Positions 56,303 to 64,000 of a stretch of 64,000 bases of DNA are shown piece after piece (the stretch's first letter is position 1; every line of letters begins with the position of its first letter). The DNA lies in NCBI GenBank assembly GCA_951394045.1, contig OX595986.1, forward strand, positions 930,001 to 994,000, given 5' to 3'. The notes beneath the pieces are model-generated. The model had not been told where the DNA came from, did not search any database, and was given only the letters and a program-made list of their open reading frames with translations. The DNA is from Nitzschia sp. DOCU1 (lineage: Eukaryota; Bacillariophyta; Bacillariophyceae; Bacillariales; Bacillariaceae). A program made the translations under genes and the position numbers.

Positions 56303-57505
56303 TTACCGATTCAGAGAGCTGGGAAATTGACTTGGACTGAGACTCGGAGAACCGCTTGGAATTCGGCTGGATTCCGCCTCCAAGGTATCTTCTATCAGAC
56401 CATCGATAATACCATCAATAACATCCTCAATATCTGCCGTGACAGTTGATGGAGCTTCCGAAGAATCAGTTGACGGTATCGTTCTTCCCGTGTCACTGGG
56501 GGACGCTGAAGGACTTGGGCTTGGAAACCGAGTCGGTACAGCTGTTGGCGGCTTGACGGGTTGTGCCGTAGGTGTCTCCGTTGGAAAGCAGCTGGCAGGT
56601 TTCTCAGTGGACATATCGCATATTTCGGCGTTAATCCAATCATAGGCTCCACTGATTCGTGAGTACACACCTGGAGTTTCGGGGAGCGCACAGCCGTATC
56701 CAAAGGAAACCAACCCAACTTGAACAAACTCTGTTCCAACAGATTTCAAAAGCGGCCCACCTGAATCTCCAGAGCATGCATCTTTCCCACCTTCCATAGA
56801 TCCAGCGCACACCATTACATCAAGGTTCAAAAGGCCCTCCCAAAATTGATTGCACGTGGCATCGTTGACGTGTTGAAGACTGACCTTTTGTAGAAATTTT
56901 GTTCGAGTTGTAACATCTTCATCTTGGTCAAAGTATTCTCCTGTTTGCGTGGCGTCAAAAGGATTTGGAACGGTCATATTTGGTGGTATACTGCTACTGA
57001 AGGAACCTTCTACCCTTGCTTGTTCGACTTGTGTACTGCCAAACCCTATAACCGTGACTGTCTCTTGCACACCAAGATAGCCGCTTTGATCTAGGCGCAC
57101 AGGAGGTAAATCAACCCTTTCATCGAGGCGCAGCAACATGAAGTCGTAAAACATTGTAAGGGGGTCCCAAAGTGGGTGTGGTCGTCGCTCGACTACCTTT
57201 CTCGTAACCGAGTTTACAGGATCACCCTGGGGTGTCCATGCACTGTATGCCCCCACCAATACGTTATCGCTCCAAGTTGAAAAACAATGGGCAGCAGTCA
57301 GTATGATGTCAGGATGAATAAGTGACGCCCCGCATCCTCCCCATTGTGCGAAAAACGGAAACTCCCCTGGTAGAGCAGGTTCCCCTCCGACGATACGGTT
57401 TGTGATATCCTCGACTTCATTTTCGCCAACAACTTGCACCGAACAGGAAAGCCTTACTCGTGCAAGACCCAACCATGCGAATAGTAAAAGGTAGTGGTGA
57501 TTCAT
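56303..57505 (-). CDS. Secreted trypsin-like serine protease with Pro/Ser/Thr tail, intronless
   Basis: A 400-residue protein: signal peptide (1-21), short propeptide, activation site Asn-Arg-Ile-Val-Gly-Gly, then an S1 trypsin domain to about residue 305. The triad is His in Leu-Thr-Ala-Ala-His-Cys, Asp in Phe-Tyr-Asp-Phe-Met-Leu-Leu, and Ser in Asp-Ala-Cys-Ser-Gly-Asp-Ser-Gly-Gly-Pro. The Asp of Lys-Asp-Ala-Cys predicts trypsin specificity. A Pro/Ser/Thr-rich tail follows, and the end is acidic with Ile-Asp-Gly-Ile-Ile-Asp-Gly-Leu-Ile. It is most like the next gene upstream (58160-59635); both share an inserted loop after Val-Ile-Gly-Phe-Gly-Ser-Thr-Gln. The gene has no introns, unlike two other trypsins in this window. 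Confidence 0.92.
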   Translation of the reverse strand: MNHHYLLLFAWLGLARVRLSCSVQVVGENEVEDITNRIVGGEPALPGEFPFFAQWGGCGASLIHPDIILTAAHCFSTWSDNVLVGAYSAWTPQGDPVNSVTRKVVERRPHPLWDPLTMFYDFMLLRLDERVDLPPVRLDQSGYLGVQETVTVIGFGSTQVEQARVEGSFSSSIPPNMTVPNPFDATQTGEYFDQDEDVTTRTKFLQKVSLQHVNDATCNQFWEGLLNLDVMVCAGSMEGGKDACSGDSGGPLLKSVGTEFVQVGLVSFGYGCALPETPGVYSRISGAYDWINAEICDMSTEKPASCFPTETPTAQPVKPPTAVPTRFPSPSPSASPSDTGRTIPSTDSSEAPSTVTADIEDVIDGIIDGLIEDTLEAESSRIPSGSPSLSPSQFPSSLNR

Positions 57506-58159
57506 GCCAAGATATAAAGAAAAGGATCAACGACTCTGATTATGGTTGTGGGTGCCTATGGAACTTGATACTGCCAATGGTATCAAACCCTCGAGAGACT
57601 GATCGATTTTTACCATACAGAAAAAATGGAACGAAAGGCCACCATGTGACGAGAGAGAAAAGTGTGATCGCCGCCCGGATGATTGATCGCCTATCCGCGC
57701 TCTAACTATGGCAACATTCGCGCCGGACCAACTTTTAATTAGGAATGAGTTGGCCCCGCGTCATCGCCATTTTTTGGCTCTAGCTACCAGGTAGTGAGAC
57801 GTGTAGTCGCATCAGTCGTCCAAGTAAACCACTGGGCGATTATTATATACAGTACTACGGTAGCTTTTACAGAACCCTTTTCGAGTGTATGTACTTTGGA
57901 CGCCGAACGTCGCCGATCGGGCAAAGAGACAGCTACAATATCTGAAAAACTCGATAGGGAACCGAATGCAAGTTGTCAATCGCTGCTGTGCTTTCGACCC
58001 TACGAAAGGGTACCCATTGGCTTTTAACTGGTAGGACTATTTGGCGCCGTCGAGTGTCTTCACGCCGGGGTGCAGATTGAATTCAGGTCCAGGATCTCCT
58101 CCGAGATCGGATTTAGGACCTCTTATCGATTCCTTCTCTGGGCTATGACTGCTTCCGAA
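57506..58159. other. Intergenic between two trypsin genes
   Basis: About 650 bases, the promoter side of the 56303-57505 gene. No ORF or repeat of note. Confidence 0.5.
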
Positions 58160-59635
58160 CTACGGCAATCGTAATCCTTTTACTGGGCTAGGTGCATTTT
58201 CTGAATCCATCTCTTGAACAGTAGGTTGCAACGACGGCAACTTCCAACTTTTCCAAAACCCTATTCCTCCTGTTGTGGTGGGCGCTTCTTGTAGAAGAGT
58301 GGGTGACAGTGAGGGCATGTCCGGAGGAATCGAACTCGAAACAGGCGTCGGAACTGCACTGGGAACAAGTGAAGGCGTATCAGAAGGAATGGAACTGAGA
58401 AAAGACGTCGGGATGGGAATGCTGATTGTCAATGCTGGAGTAACAGTTGGCTGCATAGTTGGTGGTCTCGATAACTCCGTCGAAGCACTTTCATGATTCG
58501 CATCTAGTATACCAGAGGGCGTCAATGATGGCATGTCCAAAGGAAAGGAACTCGACACATGCGTCGGACCTGCACTGGGCACAAATGAAGGCGTATCAGA
58601 AGGAATGGAACTGCGAAAGAACTGTGAATCGGAGGGAACTGGGCTGGGAAAATTCGGGGGTGATGCTGTTACAATAGCATACGGCTGCAAAGTTGGTGAT
58701 CTCGTGACTACAGTCGGCTTTGCGGTGGGTGCGTTCGTCGCAAAGCAATAGGCTGGTTTCTCAGTTGAGATCTCGCATATTGCTGCGTTAATCCAAGCAT
58801 AGGCTCCACTGATTCGTGAGTAAACGCCAGGCGTCTGGGGACGGGCGCATCCATAGCCGAAGGACACAACTCCAACTTGAATATACTCTGTTCCAATTTG
58901 TTTGTAGAGCGGCCCACCAGAGTCTCCAAAGCATGCATCCTTTCCTCCCTCTTCTGTTCCAGCGCACACCATTACTGCAAGGTTGAGCAGTCCCTCCCAA
59001 AACTGGTTGCAAATCGAGTCGTCAACGTGGTTGATCACAACCTTTCGGAGAATATCTGCTCGCGTAGTGAAGATTTCATCCCAGTAATAATCACCGTCAT
59101 TGAATGGATTATAAATAGAAGGATCACTTTCGCTGTTATTGTAGCTGACTTCTACCCTCCCTTGTGTTGAGCCAAACCCGACCACTGTCACGCTCTGCGC
59201 CGCGTCAAGAACTCCACTTGAGTCGAGGCGCACAGGAGGTAGATCAACCTTTTCATCGAGTCTTAACAGCATGAAGTCATAATTCAATGTATCAGGATTC
59301 CATAGTGGATGTACTTTTCGTTCCACGATCGTCCTCATAACCGAGTTCACCGGGTAACCTTGAGGTGTCCATGCGGCGTATGCCCCCACCAAGACGTTGC
59401 TGCTGACGATGGGTGCACAATGTGCCGCAGTCAAAACGATGTCAGAATGAATAAGCGATGCTCCACACCCATCCCATTGTACGAAGGAAGGGAATTCCCC
59501 CTCTGCCGCAAATTCTCCTCCGACAATTCGATCGACAATCTCGTCTGCGCCATCCCCACCGGTTGCATCTGAAATCGCCAAATTCGCCCGCGAAGAAAAT
59601 ATGCATGCCAGCACAAACAGATGATAGCAATTCAT
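58160..59635 (-). CDS. Secreted trypsin-like serine protease with long Pro/Ser/Thr stalk, intronless
   Basis: From the ATG at 59635 the protein has 491 residues; the frame is open further upstream but only this Met starts a signal peptide. The activation site is Asp-Arg-Ile-Val-Gly-Gly. The triad is His in Leu-Thr-Ala-Ala-His-Cys, Asp in Asn-Tyr-Asp-Phe-Met-Leu-Leu, and Ser in Asp-Ala-Cys-Phe-Gly-Asp-Ser-Gly-Gly-Pro. The Asp of the Ser-195 block predicts cleavage after Arg or Lys. The last 190 residues are a Pro/Ser/Thr-rich stalk built from repeats like Ser-Ser-Ile-Pro-Ser-Asp-Thr-Pro-Ser, likely heavily O-glycosylated and perhaps holding the enzyme at the wall. It is the nearest paralogue of the 56303-57505 gene. 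Confidence 0.92.
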   Translation of the reverse strand: MNCYHLFVLACIFSSRANLAISDATGGDGADEIVDRIVGGEFAAEGEFPSFVQWDGCGASLIHSDIVLTAAHCAPIVSSNVLVGAYAAWTPQGYPVNSVMRTIVERKVHPLWNPDTLNYDFMLLRLDEKVDLPPVRLDSSGVLDAAQSVTVVGFGSTQGRVEVSYNNSESDPSIYNPFNDGDYYWDEIFTTRADILRKVVINHVDDSICNQFWEGLLNLAVMVCAGTEEGGKDACFGDSGGPLYKQIGTEYIQVGVVSFGYGCARPQTPGVYSRISGAYAWINAAICEISTEKPAYCFATNAPTAKPTVVTRSPTLQPYAIVTASPPNFPSPVPSDSQFFRSSIPSDTPSFVPSAGPTHVSSSFPLDMPSLTPSGILDANHESASTELSRPPTMQPTVTPALTISIPIPTSFLSSIPSDTPSLVPSAVPTPVSSSIPPDMPSLSPTLLQEAPTTTGGIGFWKSWKLPSLQPTVQEMDSENAPSPVKGLRLP

Positions 59636-60240
59636 ATCGAGGGTCGGATCAAGGACGCGTCGATCGAAACAGCAATCAGAGCAATGAACTTCTTCGTAGG
59701 CTGCAGGGCACAAGTCGCCATGACATGTTGACCAAAAAAATGAATCTATTTTGCAAACTCCCAAAAAAAGTGTGAGGGGTTCGGCTCGCCGGCGGAAGTT
59801 TCCGCGTCGGGCCGCCAAAGGATTATTTAACATGTGACCTCGCCATTGCTATATTTTTGTCATACTCTATTCTACAGTAGAGTCGCTGCACTGGGTGAAC
59901 CAAAACCAAATGTGGCATTTTGGTATATATCTGTTTATCCCTGTACCATACATATATGTTGCTGTAAGGTTGTTACCGTTTCGCGGTCGCGTTAGTCAGC
60001 GAGGGACTACCGGTAGCAACAACACCAAGCAAGCAAGAATGTGCCGCTGTGGCGGCCTTCCATATCTCCGAAGGAAGTGGCTACCTGGTACATCATCAGT
60101 ACTATGAAGTATTGCAGCCTTGAGATTAAGAAGCCTACTGCTAGTCGAATCTAATTGGAACTATTAGAAGGCAAATCGTTTGCCGACTCCACTGCTTGTA
60201 AAGTTTCGTTGGTATGAAGAAGTAGATATTAAGCTCATGA
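59636..60240. other. Intergenic between trypsin genes
   Basis: About 600 bases, the promoter side of the 58160-59635 gene. It includes a small inverted repeat, ACTCTA..TAGAGT, at about 59864-59883. Nothing else recognised. Confidence 0.5.
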
Positions 60241-61512
60241 TTAGGGTACCTCCTCTGCTCGTGAGTATTGCCAAGTTCCTCGGAGGCTCGAGTCATTTCT
60301 TGTTGCGCCCTGAGTTGGTCTCAATGAAGGCGCGGAAGAGGGCGAGTCCGATGGGATAAGCGAGGGCAAGTCAGAAGGAATCGGACTTAATGCCAGGTTG
60401 TTGAAAGCCCCTTCGACATAGCAAGACGCTGGTTTATTGCTAGAAAGATCGCATATTTGTTGATGAATCCAGTCCGAGTACGTGCTCACCCGGGTGTACA
60501 CGCCTGGTCGGTTTGCGCGTGCACAACCAGCCCCAAACGACACAATTCCAACCTGTTCCATTGTTCCGTCAGGAAGTTTGCGGACAAGTGGTCCACCTGA
60601 GTCGCCTGAGCAAGCGTCGGCGCCTCCTTCTATTATCCCAGCACACAACATTTCACTTTCTGAAAGAAAACCCTGGAACATTGAATCGCCATTACACAAT
60701 TCATAAGGAATAGCTTGAATGTCTACCTCCCGAAGAATGTTGTCGAAACTCTGCATGCGTCTGGTACCCGGATCCTCCGCCGGTATGGCAGGCCCTGTGT
60801 AATTCAAATCTGCCCGTGGACTTGTATCTCCCAAGCCAATAACCGTCAGCGCTGTAAAGTCTTCGGGAATGGTCCCATTTCCATTGACGCTTATCGGTGG
60901 TAAATTTGATTTCTTGTCGATCTTCAAAATCATCAGATCGTTCACCAGTGTCTGATCATTCCATCCACTATGTTTGCTTCGAGTTACAATTGTTCGCACT
61001 TCTGAATTAACAGGACTACTTTGAATTGTTGAAGATTTATACGCACCAATCAATACCAGGTTATTCGAAATAGCGTCACACTGCAAAGAAGCTGGTTAGC
61101 AAGGGAGAATGACCAGGAGACTAATCCACCCCGAGATCACACTTACGTGAGCTGCAGTAAGAAGAATGTCCTCCCTATTCAAAAAATGTCAGACCATGGT
61201 GGCTGTTTATGGCTTGGGCCATCAAGAGTTTGGGTCTACTTACCATATCAGTGACGCCCCACATCCGCTCCATTGTACTAGAATTATGAACAGTGTGAGT
61301 TGCGGCAATTCACATTTAAAGCCTTGTGTTTTCAACACCCGTACACACTTACCAAAAAAGGGATACTCTCCTGGGGCCGCTTCGCTACCTCCCACAATAC
61401 GAGGACTTATGTCGTCAGAAAGTTCTCGGTTAACAATATCTGCACTTGATGCGGTTACAACTGCGTAGATAAGCAGGGACCCCAGGATGCTTGAAGCCTT
61501 GGGAGGAAACAT
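60241..61512 (-). CDS. Secreted trypsin-like serine protease, four exons
   Basis: Splice sites give exons 61512-61353, 61277-61244, 61174-61147 and 61080-60241, joining in frame to 353 residues. A signal peptide is followed by the activation site Pro-Arg-Ile-Val-Gly-Gly. Exons 2-4 restore Val-Gln-Trp-Ser-Gly-Cys-Gly-Ala-Ser-Leu-Ile and Leu-Leu-Thr-Ala-Ala-His-Cys, with an intron exactly between the catalytic His and the Cys. The Asp lies in Val-Asn-Asp-Leu-Met-Ile-Leu and the Ser in Asp-Ala-Cys-Ser-Gly-Asp-Ser-Gly-Gly-Pro. The Ser/Pro tail is short. Very small exons of 34 and 28 nt are unusual but each junction has consensus GTAAG and AG ends. The intron after His is shared with the trypsin at 22745-25180. 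Confidence 0.85.
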
Positions 61513-62028
61513 TGGTAAAGTATCGCGAGCTCTCGTTGAAACAGTAGATCCCAGGCCAGATACTTATCTCTCTGTCACCAATGTTGTCGAAAATGTGTGT
61601 TTGTTCCATTGGTCACAAAACTGGGGCGGCTCGAAATGATCGGTTGACTGCCGAAATATTCCCTTCCGGCGCGATGTTGCCCACATGGATACTTAGACAT
61701 ACACATGGTCAAATCACGTCTCAAATGGGTCTGAAAATTAAGTAATTGTGTCCGAATTCAATTCTCAACGCACGAAATTTAGGAATCGCGCGTGCCGAGC
61801 TATTTTGTCTCATGGTGACCCGACAGCTACGTCTCACGGAGAAGATAATCAAGAAACGTTGGATCGTACAATACCAAAGTTTGCATCTACTCTAGCAAGT
61901 CTGCTTGGACACACGCTGCTCTCATGCCATGAACGAACGAGGTTGCTGAAGACGCAAACGCTAAGTGATTTATTCACGAGACGAAACTATGACAAATTAG
62001 TGCTCATCCGATGGATTGATCTGTCAAA
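61513..62028. other. Intergenic, upstream of the four-exon trypsin gene
   Basis: About 520 bases between reverse-strand genes. A 106-codon plus-strand frame has no protein character. Nothing else is recognised. Confidence 0.5.
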
Positions 62029-64000
62029 TCAAGTATCCGAAACGCCCTGCTTTCTCCACAGATCGTAATAAATCCCCTTCTTTGCTAGCAATTCGTCATG
62101 TTTTCCGTACTCGACGATTCCACCATGTTCAAGTACTGCAATCTTGTCGCAGTTCTTGACAGTCACGAGACGGTGGGCGACCACTAGAGTTGTCCTGGGA
62201 TGCTTCTCTCGCATGTCATCTAATGCAGCCTGAACAACGCGCTCGCTCTCGTTATCCAAAGCCGAAGTTGCTTCATCTAAGACCAGAACTGGTGGGTTCT
62301 TGATGATGGCCCTAGCAATGGCGATTCGTTGCTTCTGGCCGCCACTCAAGAGGCTACCTCCAGGGCCGATCTCTGTATCATAGCCGGACGAAAGCGACGA
62401 GATAAAATCGTGGGCGTTTGCCATTCGCGCTGCTTGGACAATCTCTTCTTCGGTTGCATTCCGTTTGCCCATTAGTAAATTTTCTCGAATTGTCCCGGAG
62501 AAAAGGACTGGCATTTGGCCGACATACCCAATCTTGCTGCGTAGCCACGCCAGGTTCAACTCTTTGACATCGTGATGATCGACAGATACAAATCCAGACG
62601 ACGATCTGTAGAATCGAAGCAGAAGTTGGAGAGCAGTGGACTTTCCTGATCCGGATCTGCCCACAAAAGCCACGCTCTGGGCTGGAGAGATTGCTAGATT
62701 GAAACCATCATGGCCCTCCGAGGGATAATAGATGGGATGCCCTGGTCTTGTCGGATAGGAGAAGTGGACCGACCGGAAATTGATGCCACCGCTAAATGCG
62801 TCCGGCTTGGACCCGTTTTGACTGAGTGGGTCATCTTCGTCCAGAGGCGCGTCGACAATTGCAAACAAACGAGCAGCGGCGGCTAATCCTTTGTGATTGG
62901 AACCGAAATCTGCACTGACCTGGCCGATGGCAATGGCCGAAAACATGATTGCAAGCAAACTGGCGAAGAATTCCGTGAAGCCAACTTTTGCTTGCAGCAT
63001 GAATTCCACTCCGGCATAGAATAACAAGCCAAATGTTCCAAAGACAGCACACTGAGAAATTCCGAAGACCAACCCGGCATAAATCCCCTGTTTGACTTTG
63101 CTTTGGGAGTCAGGGACCAGTGCATTACAGTACTGGTCGCCAACTAGTTCTTCAAATCCGTACGCTTGAACAAGGCTAATTTCTCTCAAACCCTGCTCAA
63201 GAATTGTCGCCGAGGAAACCCCGTCCTGCTCAATAACCTTATTCCGGGTACATGCCGCTTGAATAAATCCCGAACCGACAATCAACGGCATGCACGCAAG
63301 AGCAATAAGACCAATCTGCCATGAAAATACCATTGAGATTATCAATCCAGAGATCATCGAAGACAACACTTGAACTTGCTGTCCAAGGGACCACCCTGTC
63401 ACTTTTGATACCATCTCAGCATCCTCTTCCAGTCTGGTGGTTAGTTCCCCGGTGCTATTCTCCGGAAAGTCGAACCACGCCACGCTGTGACGAACAATTT
63501 TATCGAAGACTAGGACCCTCATTCGGCGTGACAACCGAAACCCAGAGACGGAGAATCCACACCCAAGTGCGGCGTTTCCAAGCAACGAAACTCCTCCCAA
63601 GGCCAGGAAATAGAAACAGAGCGGGCGATTCTCTTCTTTCATTGTTTCTGAGTCGAGTTCGAAGAAGTTCGCTGTCAGTCGAGCGAAAAGAATTCCCTCA
63701 CATGGTGGCAAAGCACCGACGCAGATTGCTCCGACTAAACCAAGCAACAGATAAGCCCATTCATCCTTGTTTTGTTGCCATAGTCTGAAGAAACTCGCCA
63801 CCTTCTCGTCTTCGGGCTCACCCCCGTCGACTTTAGCTGCTTCAAGATCGTTTTCGTTGCCGAGTGCCATATGGCTCCCTTTCTCCACGCCGGAGGCTTC
63901 TTCTGCCGGAGCCGTTTCCTCAGCTGAGACACCAATCTGAGATTCGGCTGAGATTCCTTGCGATTTGCAGAGAAGTCCATAAATGCCTCCTTGTTCAATC
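62029..64000 (-). CDS. ABCB-type full ABC transporter, C-terminal part
   Basis: The reverse frame is open from the right edge to 62029, so the gene is cut by the window. The first visible residues, Ile-Glu-Gln-Gly-Gly-Ile-Tyr-Gly-Leu-Leu, match the end of a nucleotide-binding domain. They parallel Ala-Lys-Lys-Gly-Ile-Tyr-Tyr-Asp-Leu-Trp at the C-terminus. That makes this the second half of a two-half (TMD-NBD-TMD-NBD) ABCB exporter. A linker leads into six membrane helices. The second NBD has Walker A Gly-Arg-Ser-Gly-Ser-Gly-Lys-Ser-Thr, signature Leu-Leu-Ser-Gly-Gly-Gln-Lys-Gln-Arg, Walker B Val-Leu-Val-Leu-Asp-Glu and the His of Val-Val-Ala-His-Arg-Leu. All key residues are present. The substrate is unknown; ABCB relatives export lipids, peptides or drugs. 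Confidence 0.93.
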   Translation of the reverse strand, partial: IEQGGIYGLLCKSQGISAESQIGVSAEETAPAEEASGVEKGSHMALGNENDLEAAKVDGGEPEDEKVASFFRLWQQNKDEWAYLLLGLVGAICVGALPPCEGILFARLTANFFELDSETMKEENRPLCFYFLALGGVSLLGNAALGCGFSVSGFRLSRRMRVLVFDKIVRHSVAWFDFPENSTGELTTRLEEDAEMVSKVTGWSLGQQVQVLSSMISGLIISMVFSWQIGLIALACMPLIVGSGFIQAACTRNKVIEQDGVSSATILEQGLREISLVQAYGFEELVGDQYCNALVPDSQSKVKQGIYAGLVFGISQCAVFGTFGLLFYAGVEFMLQAKVGFTEFFASLLAIMFSAIAIGQVSADFGSNHKGLAAAARLFAIVDAPLDEDDPLSQNGSKPDAFSGGINFRSVHFSYPTRPGHPIYYPSEGHDGFNLAISPAQSVAFVGRSGSGKSTALQLLLRFYRSSSGFVSVDHHDVKELNLAWLRSKIGYVGQMPVLFSGTIRENLLMGKRNATEEEIVQAARMANAHDFISSLSSGYDTEIGPGGSLLSGGQKQRIAIARAIIKNPPVLVLDEATSALDNESERVVQAALDDMREKHPRTTLVVAHRLVTVKNCDKIAVLEHGGIVEYGKHDELLAKKGIYYDLWRKQGVSDT

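Overview
The window looks like a gene-dense piece of nuclear genome from a diatom, probably a pennate one. Four things point there. Several predicted N-termini are a signal peptide followed by an ASAFAP-like motif with Phe at the cleavage site, the bipartite presequence of secondary (heterokont) plastids. Secreted proteases carry Pro/Ser/Thr-rich stalks and a module typical of stramenopile secreted proteins. Introns are few and mostly about 75-135 nt with GT..AG ends. There is also an intact Ty1/copia element that resembles the CoDi elements of diatoms. No rRNA gene, CRISPR array or clear functional tRNA gene was seen. Species cannot be named from this sequence alone.

Layout. 1-584: left-edge fragment of a plastid photolyase-N-like protein (-). 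946-1776: plastid PAP/fibrillin (-). 2240-4648: long disordered repeat protein (-). 5231-6103: PIG-L GPI de-N-acetylase (+). 6733-7332: single-pass PDZ protein (-). 8361-13037: synergin-gamma-like EH protein (+). 13211-16075 and 17028-19880: tandem pair of class C GPCR-like receptors with a periplasmic-binding-protein-type ectodomain (-). 20525-21796: TLDc protein (-). 22745-25180: multi-exon trypsin (-). 25959-26660: plastid DUF1499 protein (+). 27153-28346: SWEET sugar transporter (-). 29040-30713: GT61 glycosyltransferase (-). 31167-32423: HMG-box protein (-). 33933-34979: TRMO-like tRNA methyltransferase (+).

The second half begins with a possible tRNA-derived SINE near 35486 and a complete copia-type retrotransposon at 35937-42050 with identical 247-bp LTRs. 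Then come a prolyl 4-hydroxylase with a VHL-beta-like N-terminal domain (42364-43755, -), a two-exon SRPBCC/START-like secreted protein (44263-45109, +), a plastid protein-kinase-like protein (45464-46945, -), a two-exon giant coiled-coil protein (47744-52727, +), an LRR protein (52798-54255, -), a Ctr copper transporter (55029-55788, -), three more trypsin-family proteases (56303-61512, -) and the C-terminal half of an ABCB transporter running off the right edge (-).

The genes do not form one pathway. Themes are secretion and the cell surface (synergin trafficking adaptor, GPI and glycan enzymes, four secreted proteases, two receptors), membrane transport (SWEET, Ctr, ABCB) and plastid proteins (four). 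The most interesting points are the binding-protein/7TM receptor fusion and its tandem duplication with very uneven divergence, the VHL-like/prolyl-hydroxylase fusion, and the retrotransposon's in-frame UGA between gag and pol together with a primer-binding site that matches the D-arm, not the 3' end, of initiator tRNA-Met.
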